Shown one piece after another: positions 24,291-35,055 of a stretch of DNA of 64,000 nt (its first letter is position 1; each line of letters opens with the position of its first letter). A program made the position numbers and the translations under genes. The notes under the pieces were generated by a model. That model was not told where the DNA came from. It worked only from the letters and a program-made list of their open reading frames with translations, and did not search any database. Origin of the DNA: Volvox africanus (taxonomy: Eukaryota > Chlorophyta > Chlorophyceae > Chlamydomonadales > Volvocaceae); NCBI GenBank assembly GCA_030268105.1, contig BSDZ01000013.1, positions 3,019,001 to 3,083,000 of the forward strand, in the 5' to 3' direction.

Positions 24291-25441
24291 CAGCGCTCAG
24301 GTTGGGATGTAGGGTCAGGGGTTGGGACCGGGATCCAGGGACATACACGGCATAAGGCGAGGATTTGGCCTTTAGGAAAGGAGTTTTTTGCAATGCATGG
24401 ATCGATGGGATAGATGCTGGAGCAAACCGTGTCTGCAAAGGTGTCATATTGGAAGAGAATGACCATGTTCCTAAGGGGGGTCGTGCAGCAAGGAGATCGT
24501 GCGCTGGGTCCGTGATTTCACGATGTGACATGGGGAGTCTCGACCATTTCATTTGCGCAGTTTATGCGACCATATCGCCTCAACCTATTTTCTGTATTGC
24601 GTCAGGAAAGAGTGGCAAACAGTGCGCACTGGAAATCCTTGGGAAGTAGGCTACTGTGATTGCTTTTTGCTGCGGTGTTCTGGATGCAAGGCCGCCCACA
24701 TTGACTGATTCCCTTTCCCCAATTGGTGATCGGCAGCTGCATGTTTCGACCCTGTTCTGCCATGAGTGTCATTCCAGACTGGATCGCCATGGTGCCGTGT
24801 GAGCCTGGTCAGCGGCAAGATCAATCTTCGGCTCCTCCTCATGGCAAAAGGATGAGATCAGCCAAATGAGATCTGAAGGTTGCGAGCGTCATGTCATCAT
24901 GTCTGCTCGGCTCTCCATACCATCAGTACAACAGGTACCATGGAGGTCATCCACGCGGATACCCACAAAACACACACGAGCGGCGGCATCTTGCACAAGT
25001 AAAATTCGGCTGGCATTCCGCAATGAGGGCTGTCCCGAGAAACCCAGGAAAGCCCTGGAAGTCTATCCACTTTTCCTTCAGAGTCCAAACAAACCTCATC
25101 CACAATACATCAATTGGGTGATGGTTCAACCCTTGTTGAAAAAGTTCTTGCGTGTACAGCTTCAATCCATACCAGACGCCTAACGACACCTTAACAAACT
25201 TTCAAAGCCCATTAGGCATATCAATGGGGACGGCCAACTTCGCATGTCGTGATATTCCGTAGCGACTGTACAGCAAGGCAAAGATAAAAAATAAGATCAA
25301 TACTTACCTGATACTCGGGTTTAATATGGATCTGAAACCAACTGAACTAACTAAAAACCTAAAACCGCCAAGTGTTCACTTCACATATACCCTATCCCAA
25401 CTGCTAGTTGCAATCACGCCCAATGCCGCCGAACACTTACC
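24291..25441. other. Intergenic region, no firm gene
   Basis: The p24 3' UTR must lie here. A plus-strand frame (24866-25183) and a minus-strand frame (24897-25189) overlap in the same DNA and each looks mildly protein-like, so neither is called. No splice sites link them in phase to the doubtful gene at 25442-26191. Confidence 0.45.
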
Positions 25442-26191
25442 AGGTCTTCACAATTGCGCCGGAATGCCGCGCCCGCCACATTCGCCACCTCCACTGACCT
25501 GTGGGTCACTTCCAATCGCTGCCCCATTTTCGATGACTCCTGCTCCCACTCCGTGATGCGGACTGCTAAGCGGCGGCGGCGGCAACCGCCTCCTGGTGCA
25601 TGTGGCCACATGCCGTACGGCTGCGTTGGCACGGGCCAACCCCGCCGGGGTCAAATACGACTTGCTGTAACCTCGTCCGATGTGTTCAGCCAACTCCTTC
25701 CTGCTCCAGTCGCAAAACTTCAAGGTTAAGGCATGTTCCAACTTGCGTGTCTTCTCTGGCTAAGTGCTTTGCGCACAGAAGCTGCAGACCGTAATGACTT
25801 CGGTTAGGACAGGCAATTGATCGTCCGTCCGTTGGGTCTGTAAATTCGTTGAAGGTCCGCACAACGGACCCAAACCTGCATTGCAGTTGCCAAGGTTTTT
25901 ACTCCCACCTGCAAATGTGCCGCCAGCTCCGTCTCCCACGCCGCTGCCGGGTGTCCAAATGCCGGCAAAGCCGCGTCTGCCGCCGCCCGCTACGACTTCA
26001 GCGCATCCAGTAGCGCCGCCAACTGATGACGGGTCAATTCCTGTGGGGTCACGCTTAAAAGAGGATGGTGGTTTCGGAGAGTTGGGTTGTTCCTGGTCTA
26101 TTGGGGGTTTAGGCGGTGCCTTGCGGTTCAACGCTGCGCCAGCGTGCTCCAACGCCGCCACTGTCGTCACGTGCCGCTCACTCAGGTCCAT
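25442..26191 (-). CDS. Doubtful gene: coiled-coil-like segments, unresolved model
   Basis: On the minus strand, ATG 26191 opens a frame (MDLSERHVTTVAALEHAGAA, then a Pro/Gly-rich stretch) that ends at an in-frame TAG (25762-25760). The same frame continues directly as PEKTRKLEHALTLKFCDWSR and KELAEHIGRGYSKSYLTPAG up to about 25610. An overlapping frame then gives RITEWEQESSKMGQRLEVTH and RSVEVANVAGAAFRRNCEDL, ending at a strong donor (CTG|GTAAGTG). The last two blocks are helical and look like real exons, but no intron joining them in phase was found. TAG may lie in a short intron, since CTTAG could be an acceptor. The alternative is a decayed gene. Family not recognised; the upstream Pro/Gly-rich part may be non-coding. 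Confidence 0.4.
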
Positions 26192-28636
26192 GAGGCCCCC
26201 CCCTTCGCCAGGTCTGCCTCGCCAAGGATGCCCCCTCAGCAACTGCTAGGGCAAAACAGACACACATACACACTACGCAGGGGTCAAGGCGACTTTTATT
26301 CCCGTGACCCAAATCACCCCACCATATGCCGTACAATATTAAGCAGGTAGGGGTGAGGCCCATGGGACAGGAAAAAGCCGTACTGGCAACACGGCACGAG
26401 CTGACAAAGCCGGCTGGCCACACCATTCTCAATGTCACGACGGTCAGAAAGTGCTTGTCTGCAGATCAGCATTCGTTCTTCGGACCCACGGGTCGGCAAC
26501 TCAGGACAAGCACAGCAGCAGTGCCGAAACTCCCAAGATTCATCGTAGTCGTACACTCACCTCTCCACTCATTTATCTGCCTCTTGCCGCTACTGCTGCA
26601 CCACAATTGCGAGCTCCCGGCTGTGCTGCTGTGCTCGTGTGTCACGTCGTATTACCGTATTCACGATGCATAAACTGCAATCGGCAAACTTTGGGATGTG
26701 GACTTGGCCATGAAGAATCGTGAAGAGGCTTGCGTTGAGACATCTCCAGCTTGCTGTCTGTCCATCCTTGCTGCAGAAAGTAGCTCCTGCTGGCTGCGGC
26801 GCTACGATCGGTTCAGCAGAGTAGCTTGGACGACACTCACGTCGTTACAAACTATAAAGAAAAGGATAATTTGGTTATCTATTACGCTCAAGAATTACAA
26901 ACGCCTCAAATGATTGTTACAAACCCTAAAGAAGAGCTCGTAAGGCCCGGGCGCGGCAGGAGACAAATGCTTTCAGAGCCAAGTGACAAGGTTAGACGGT
27001 ACGGTTAACGGTACGGTCACGTGTATTGGGTGCCTAAACAGGAAACCGCTGAGAGAAGACTGGACGTAGTCGGGGCGCAGGCTGCTGTCGGCGTCTGGGT
27101 TCAACAGCCGAGGGGGAGAAGGGCGCCGATACCGGGAGTTTGGTTTCGGAAATTACGGCATTTGCAGATAGGGGCCATGAGGCGCATGAAAGCGCGACGA
27201 TAGTGGCGTTGCAATAGCACAGCGGCCCCGGGGAGCACTAAACCAAGAACACTTCATTTCCCCTGTAAATATGAACGTCAGCGTCCCGTACGCCCTTGAA
27301 TAAGTCATCGTAGGAATGATTCCGAATGAACTGGTAAACCGGAAGCCCGTTAGCCAAGCAAAGCAGCAATTTAATTCAAACACGCAGGATATACACAACG
27401 AAGGACGGCTTCAACCTTAAGATAGATGGTCTATCTTAATTTTTGGTTAGGTACTCAGATAGTCAGATCTCCTGGATGAAACGAACTTTGGTTAGATCCC
27501 TGGACGAGCATTTCGTGTTCGTAGATTACGTTAAGGTCGTGGGATCAGCTAGCATCCATTGTCTGTTGGCAAATTTATCTTGTACGGGAGCTTCGACAGA
27601 AGCAACAGGCAAGTATATAGTTGCACTACATGAAAATTTTGTGAGTAGGAACATTCGACATCGTAAGACTTGAGGCTTTGATCACATGTCTATAAAGGCT
27701 CTGTGCCATTCCAGCTCGTCGGTTTGGCCGGACTCGCAACCGATTGCCAAGCAACGTGTGCGTTCATGGGCTCACATGGATGAATGAAGTCTTGAACGAA
27801 GGATAGCTGTCACTCCTAAGCCGTGTGGTTAGCAAAGAACTTATTTGCATGTACCTGTGAGCTCATGACTGCGTTTTGATTGGGATTTGTAACGTAGGGA
27901 ACGAACCGTTCTCAGTTAGGGTAGCGATTCCCATTTGCCGCGCCATGCCGCGCGTTTGGTTGCGCCGTGCCACCTGCCTCAGCGCAGCATGAGGCAGCGC
28001 AGCATGCATGCCGCCTCAGTGCGACATTCTTGCTTCTGCAGAGAAACTTTTGTGTTATTAGTTGACAACTTGCGACTGTGTATCGTTCTGATAGATGCAC
28101 GACCAGGTTACATCTTAGGCTGCAACAACAAAATCAATACTAAATACTTGGTTTGGACAATCTTTGCCACTGAGCCCTTATTGACACTGAGACCAAACTA
28201 CGTTTGTTGGGGTTTCTTCCTCAAGCAATAAGGTGATCCTCGAACATGAGGGCATGGCAGGATGGGTCGCCAACCCTAGAAACCGAAACCACGGTACCAC
28301 ACATGTTCTTCGATTTCCACGTCGTGCGAATGAATATTACCGTTGACTTCGGAAATCCAATGATGGGAAGATTTTCTTCGTGCGATTAACTGAAAGCCAC
28401 TACGCAGGTGTGTCGTCAACATGTTAATTCGCTAGCCATGAGAGACCGGCATGCTGTGCGCGTGGCTTGGGTAAAGAATCCGGTCAAGTGATTAACTTGG
28501 TGCACCTGCAACCGGATTTTCGTACTGCCGAAACTGCCGCGAAACTTGGGCTGGCAAGCACATGAACATTAGCTTTATGACAGCCATCATCGGCGAGAAC
28601 ACATTTATCTCTTAATTATTGCACACTGCGGCTGGT
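26192..28636. other. Intergenic region upstream of the ER-repeat gene
   Basis: About 2.4 kb of AT-richer DNA. A minus-strand frame at 26556-26314 is Cys-rich (RHCCCACPELPTRGSEE) but isolated. Plus-strand frames at 27443-27673 and 27935-28231 have no recognised product. The promoter of the 28637 gene should lie near the right end. No RNA gene or clear repeat was found. Confidence 0.45.
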
Positions 28637-31600
28637 ATGTTTCCCGCAACCATGATTACAAAGTGTCAGCCCCTTGTAAACCCCACACCGCTGCTAAGGC
28701 TGAAGCCTGGTGTACAAAGAATATTTAACCCAGGCACAAGGGTTCTAATATCCATCCGGAATGCGTCAGTTGGAAGAACGGATTCTGCCGGAACCCATCA
28801 AGAGAAGGAAAATTGCAACCATACCGCAGGGGTCAAACAAACTGAAGATGACGCGAAGACGCATGCGCATGGTAATGATGGTAGCGGTTCAGCTCACGGT
28901 GGCCATTCCGAAGGAGGACATGGACATGGTCACGGTGGAGTGGAAGGTGCGGTCCACCAGGTGCAACATCGTGCGGCTGAGAAGTCAGCGTTTAAGTTTT
29001 TGGAGGCGGTGGCGGAGCGTCTCACAAGCAAGCAGGTGCGTCGGCACTGTCACGGTGGGGTCAATTGATCAGCGCGCCATCTTCATTGTGTAATGTTTCC
29101 GGTTCAACATTATAGATTCCCAACGCATAAGATAATGTTGGTGCATCATGCCTCGGCACAGGTAATGCAACATGTCGGAAGTAAGGTCTTGAGCTCAGCA
29201 GCCGAGAAGGCCGGAGAACGCATCGGTGAGCGCGCTGGTGAGCGATTGGTGGAGCGATTGGCAGAGCGTGCTGGTGAGCGCCTCACCGAGCGCTTGGGCG
29301 AGCGTGTCATCGAGCGCGCAGGAGAGCGCGTTGCTGAAAGGGCTGGTGAGCGGCTTGCTGAACGCATGGGTGAGCGGGTCGCCGAGCGCATGGGCGAGAG
29401 GATGGCTGAACGTGTTGCGGAGCGTGCTGGAGAACGACTGGCAGAACGCGCTGGCGAACGCCTGGCGGAACGTGTTGGGGAGAGGATGGCTGAACGTGTC
29501 GCGGAGCGTGCAGGAGAGCGCCTGGCTGAACGCGCAGGGGAACGGCTCGCTGAAAGAGCTGGCGAGCGTCTTGCAGAGCGAGTCGCGGAGCGGGCTGGAG
29601 AGCGAATGGCGGAGCGACTAGGTAAGGCCTTTTGAGTTTGTCGACCCAGATGTGGTGGCGGATGGCGGGGCTGGGAATCCTGTGTTAGATACTTGACAGG
29701 ACCCTAAATCACCGACAGAAAGGCTCAAATCTCAGTCTCAGAGTGTTATGTGAAAAGTCAGGAAGAATTCCGAGGTAAATGTAGGGTGGCGTGTTTTTTG
29801 CAGCTCGTTTCTTCAGCACCCAGTCGCTATTGATTAGGCCCACAGCAGTCGCGCCTCCTATCGTGATTGCCGTTTCTTTGTATCATTACAATAGGTTGCC
29901 GATGCGACTGCCTGGCAAATCCTAGTGTTAATATCATGCTTCCTTGGACCCGACCCAAATTACTGGCAACGTCCGCAATATATGAAATGCTATTAGTTGG
30001 CCTCGGGCCGAACTCCCTATGTTCGACCCAGATCGTTGCGCATCCTTACCCCAATCAATTGTAGGCAGGAAACTCAACAAGCCATGACCCACATTGCGCA
30101 TAGGACCTCATCTAGCACGAAACCTCCGACTCTGCAGGCGAGCAGGCGCTGACGAAGGGCAGTTCACGAGTCGGCGCACACGCAGCGGAGGCCTTCGCAG
30201 GGCACCTTCTGGGACCTACTACCGCCGCCGGAGAGCGCACGGCAACTGCTGTAGCGGCGGCCCACGGCGCCGGTTCCCGTGGCGGGCTGTCGGTGCTGGA
30301 CATGGCTATCCAGAAGGTTTTGGGCAGCAGGCTGGGTCGGCGATTCCTGACACCACAGCTGCTGGCCCGCGTGGGTCGCGGGGCCATGGTGGCGCTTCCC
30401 GCCATCGGGGCGCTCTTTGTGGCGCACCTAGCCCACCAGGTTGGTTGCCGTGACGGATAATTTTTGGGTAGATGTGCTGATTGCAGAGGATTAGAGATCG
30501 AGTCCTGATTCAAGGCGGAATGCCACTTCTTAGCTGTAATTCGTAATATACAGGCGCCTTAGTTGATTCGGCAGATTCCGCTGGATGCCGGCGGTGGGTG
30601 CTGAACCTGGGAAAAGCACTGATTTCGGAGAAGTCGGCATGGGAGACTGGATGAGGGTGCCCCGAAATACCGGGGAAGGTAGGGGCTGCCAGGTTAGTGG
30701 CCACGGGTGATGTACCCCCCTATCCCACACACAATACAGGCATGGGGCATTCCTTGCTGGTTTTTCTAGGTTTTCTCTCGTGCTGCCCGGATCTGTGCTG
30801 TAACCTATTATGTTGCCCGTACCCTGAACTGTCCCTCTGCTCCAGTCTTTGCGCCTTTAACTCTGCCTATGTAACAATCGTTGCACAGGACTACGAGCGC
30901 ATGGTTGAAGAGCGCCACAACGGCCACCTGGAAGCGTTTCTGTGCTTTCTCGTGGCCTTCACCTTCGATGTGCTGGACGTCCTGGCGCACATTGTGGTGG
31001 TGGTGGGCTTGCTGCACCAGCACTTCCAGGTATCGACTGTGCGGATCGATTTGAGAACTTTGAATATTAAGCGTATGAGAACAGCTTTGCTGAAGCACTA
31101 AGCCTGAACTTTGTGCCGGTATTCATTTCTTTGTAGGTGGGGCTTCACGTTCCTCACAGCGTTCTTCACAGCGTCGAGGGCGCTGGCATCGCCATCGCGG
31201 TCATTTCGACGGTCGCAGCTGCGGCTGCGGAGATTTTGGCCATGCGACGCAACCTGGCCATCGCCAACAGTGCGGCGACCGCAGCCGCCACTGCACCTGC
31301 GGCATCAGCCGCCGGTGCACCGCAGAATTCCGCCGCTAATAATGGTGGAGCGTCACATTTAGCCGCGAATCCCGTCCTGCCATCTGTTGACGTCATTCGG
31401 CGCCACGTTAATGGCGCCGATGCTGCAGTATCTTCCGCAGCGGGGGTAACGGCAGACAATTCTTTAATTGCATCGGCCGGCAAGAGCGGGTCCGCGTCCA
31501 TTGCGGCTTTGGGCGTTCTGTCCGCTGCCTGGAATCGGCAGCAACAGCACCATGCGTTGGATGATTCTAAGCTTGCAACAGCATTCCATCAGGTAGCAGT

Positions 31601-31919
31601 GGATGAACGTAAGTCAGCCGTTGTTAAGCCTGCGGCTGTGGAGGCCCAGATTATTGCTGATACCTCCCCAGGAAGCAACGGGCCGATGGCTGTGCCCTAC
31701 AATGCAGCGGTGGAGGCCGCAGCGGCGGCCGTGACAGCCACAGTGGCGGCAGAGGTTTCGGCTGCGTTGATGGCGGGTGGCTCCGCTGGCAGTTCTCCGG
31801 CAATCCAAAGCCCAGCTGACCCCTCTGCCCGGGTTCTACCTACCAATCGGCATGGAGGCACGTCCGAGCGGAAGAGCACCGTCCTCAACGGAAACGAAGC
31901 TGGCAGTAACAGCTTATGA
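28637..31919 (+). CDS. ER-tetrad repeat membrane protein, probably mitochondrial
   Basis: Predicted exons: 28637-29035, 29162-29621, 30138-30439, 30889-31029, 31137-31919. Phases match, giving 694 residues. Residues 1-48 contain several Arg/Lys and no Asp/Glu (LLRLKPGVQRIFNPGTRVLI), typical of a mitochondrial presequence. Residues about 85-105 are His/Gly-rich (GGHSEGGHGHGHGG). Exon 2 encodes 34 uninterrupted four-residue units ending Glu-Arg (AGER, LAER, VAER, MGER and variants), about 136 residues, predicted to form a long charged helix. Exons 3-5 encode three hydrophobic segments: MVALPAIGALFVAHLA, FLCFLVAFTFDVLDVLAHIV plus VVVGLL, and GIAIAVISTVAAAAAEIL. The final 220 residues are Ala-rich and disordered. 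Family and function are not recognised. TGTAA at 32188-32192 is a plausible poly(A) signal. The 180-bp repeat copy 2 sits in intron 3. Confidence 0.85.
29207..29615 (+). repeat. 12-bp tandem array coding for x-x-Glu-Arg units
   Basis: 34 degenerate 12-bp units (for example GCTGGTGAGCGC, TTGGCAGAGCGT) lie within exon 2 of the ER-repeat gene. Synonymous differences between units are frequent while Glu and Arg are invariant. This suggests selection on the protein rather than a recent slippage product. Two other frames are also open across the array because of the repeat. Confidence 0.9.
30554..30733 (+). mobile_element. Short dispersed repeat, copy 2, with target-site duplication
   Basis: This is a near-identical match to 2328-2506. 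It is flanked directly by the 7-mer ATACAGG on both sides (30547-30553 and 30734-30740), as expected for a target-site duplication. That defines the element as about 180 bp with no coding capacity. It lies in intron 3 of the ER-repeat gene, same strand. The class is unknown: there is no TIR and no clear Pol III box. Confidence 0.8.
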
Positions 31920-34900
31920 CGGCAATTTGGAGGTCTCGCCGCTCTATTTCAGTGTGTGAGCAATCCTGGAATTGAGTGATCGGCCGGGTGTATCTGTGAG
32001 TGACGTTGTCAACGGGTACAAGTGTTACGTAAAGCATCTTAAGGTGGGATGGGCTGCATTGTATGTTAACATGCGTGTAGACAAGAAGCGAGCTACCTGA
32101 GGATGATATTGTTAAGGAGCACGGCCGGATTATATCGGCAGGCTGGAACCCGTGAAAATTCTCGCACACATGTGTGCCTCACGCCATTGTAAGGGCGCAT
32201 GACGAGACTATGTCCGGGGGGTGATGCAGCAGGGCGTGTTTTGAGCTGACGTGTCCCAATAGAACGTGCCGCCACTTCATACTCTGACCGGGTAACGTGG
32301 CGCGAAGGTGCCAGCTTGGGCAGGGATAAGGGGCGCAAGGATATGCGTCGGCATGCTTAAGCTCAGTTACGTGGATGCTGTTTAGGTAGCTTATGGTACA
32401 CGCACAAGAAGGGTTCTCAAAGCGGGGTTGCATCAGCAGAGCTTCTGGAAAGAGATCGCGTTTTACTCCGTTGACCATACACAACTGCATGCAATTCGTT
32501 ACCGCAGGTATAGTAATGGGATTTCCAGGAATGTGACACACGGTGCTTACTGTTCCTGCTGGTGTAGTGGTATGAAACTTCGTAACTTGTACCGATATAT
32601 CGGGCAGATCGAGCGGGGGTGTAGTATTCTTTATCAGGGAGAACGTATGTTGGGACACATCACTCCATTTTTTACGTCGCAGCTTTCCGTAATAATATTC
32701 CTGGGGCTTCCACAATGCTGATGCGTTGCTGGTTTGGATTTTCTGGGACCTTTTATTAGGCGTAGAGGTGGACGGGTTGACTTATGGAGTTTGGGAGGGT
32801 TTTTTTGATTGCATCGGTGGTGGCAGTGGCCGTTGTGATAGCCAGCCAGCGCTACATCATGATTGCTTGTTTGGACAGAAGTGATAAACTAAAACCGTGA
32901 CGCGACATGACATGTGGCTATACCACACTGGCAATAATACCAAAGGAAGGCTGTCGTTATAAAATAAGGCTGACGATATTCTTCAGGCAGCACGCCTAAT
33001 GCTTGTACCATGAGAGGTGGTCAGCCGCCGCCAAGGCGTGCTTTGGCAGTGTGAAATGGAGGGCTCTGGTTAATACTAGACAACTCTTTAAGCTACATTT
33101 ACCTCCGCAGTCAACTGCATCATCTTGAACACCGAAGGTCAACCAACGTCTGTGACAAAAGCAGGAACGTTACTAGCCTCAGCACCCACACCTAATCCAT
33201 ACGGATCATACTGCCCGGTCCAAACGATAAAGTTGCGTCACGAAGCTATTGGCGCCCTCGGGCCGCCGGTTTTTATACACGACATGCTTATCCTGCAATA
33301 CACCGACCGGCGATTTGGGTTTCCTCCTCCCGAGTTCGCACAGCCCTCTCACCTGCGGAGAAGTCGAAGAGTATATCTTTGAACACTCCTGTATGCTGTT
33401 TGAAGTACTCGCGTCCAAGTCCTACCCCTCCGCGTACTCCCAAAAAGCGCTAACTGAACCCTAATCCCAGCGCGACGCGGTCATATCCTTCCCTAGTATG
33501 CGCACACCAACAGGTTTTGAGATGGCGTTGGACGCATACGCCGCATCACTCAGACTGACAGCCCTCTCCATGCCGGGCATTACTTCGGTCCGGATGCACC
33601 CGGCGACCATGGAATGAATTATTTACGTGGGCATGACTATGCGGCCACATCATCACACCCGACGGGTTGGGTTGATATTGTTCTGAAGGTCTTAAGGCGT
33701 AAACAGGATAAAGAGTTCCTACCAAGTCAAAGGTCCTGCCCTTACCACACCACCAGCAGAGCGTTTGTGCCTAACGCGCTAGTTCCAGTGCCGCAACGGC
33801 TAAACGGATCAGCGCAACGCACAAGAAAGCCTATGTAGAACACGATCCATCGTGCGTCTTACAAACTACAGCATTACACCCCATACCGGAATTCCAGCGG
33901 TTGGTTTGAGCGGGAGGAAGGCCCTGACGCCTCCGCAAACCTCCAACCATCGGCAAACTACGCCTCTCCGCTGCTTGGGATGCCGCAACGCTTGACGATA
34001 GCCATAGCTCTCCCCAACCGACAAAATTGCACCAGCCTCGCAAGCGCACTAGAGTCTCACAGGGCCACTGTGCCACGCCGGTCAATCATAAGGGTCGCTT
34101 CCCCACCAAAGTGAATCACCACCAGTCCGGACGTATATCGCATGAACGGATCACCACCACACAACATCCACAGCTTCAAAAACAGTTGATACACCCTGCC
34201 ACCCGCACCAGGCACAACCACCAAGCAAATCGCGTACAGTAGCAGAACAATACGGTCACCATGTTATGGTATGACCTAACGGGCATAGCACATAATGAGC
34301 CTAGCTCAGCCAGCTCAGCTAGGCGCAGACCAACAAGACCAGCTGGTCGGTTCTTCAGCAGACGTTAAACCTCCGCCAAAATTACAAAGCTGTAATAGAG
34401 TCATCCGCGTAGCGCACTGGACGCTTAGGCTTTCTTCTGGCGGTGTGGACCTCTGAGCTCATATCATATACACGCCCGCGCCCGCTCAAGGCAATAAGAG
34501 CTAGGCGGTCAAGCCCCGCGACGACCAACGCATAACCGCACGAAAACGAAAACAAAAGCACAAGTAGCCATCCGAGCAAACGAGCCCATAGTGCAGCGCA
34601 AATGACTGCTAAGCTTCATCGGTGTGATGCGCGCCGAAATTGGCCTATGGTTCAGCAACCAAAATGGCATAGCCAACGGCCTCCCAAACACTATAGCCCT
34701 GCACCCTGCATGCAGCTAGCCAGGCATGGCTCCCGTAAGAATTCAAAAGCCAAACCGCCCTCCTTTCTTTCCCCCGGAGTAGATAGGACTTTTCTGTCCG
34801 GCATGGCTAGGGCCTCTCAAGAGCCAGAGACGCAGATAGGAAGCCGACTAGGACACGACGCGCGTACAGGCGTAGCCCCTTTCCCCCGTGCACGGCACCC

Positions 34901-35055
34901 TCTGTCCTACATTTGAGGGGCCTGATCAACACTACAGGATGTGCCCATTTGCGCTCGCGAGTTTTTCTTACGACGCAGCGATGGCCCTCAGGCGCTCCGA
35001 ACCGCCGCTCCTCTCGACGAGTGATGTCCCATGATTGCTTCCCCTGCTGCGGAAA
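31920..35055. other. 3.1-kb region with scattered decayed-looking ORFs
   Basis: It contains the ER-repeat 3' UTR (TGTAA at 32188). A 178-codon minus frame lies at 32715-32179 without an ATG start. Plus frames at 33125-33382, 33474-33617 and 33614-33838 follow. Composition differs from the neighbouring genes and no domain was recognised. An old transposon insertion is the simplest reading, but no terminal repeats or RT/transposase motifs were seen. Confidence 0.4.

Noticed and set aside
24866..25183. Plus-strand 105-codon ORF
   Set aside because: It overlaps an equally plausible minus frame, lacks recognisable domains and cannot be linked to other exons.
29146..29621. Ser-rich and Trp-rich ORFs on both strands over the ER-repeat array
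   Set aside because: They are shadow frames of the 12-bp tandem repeat with no start, splice or domain support.
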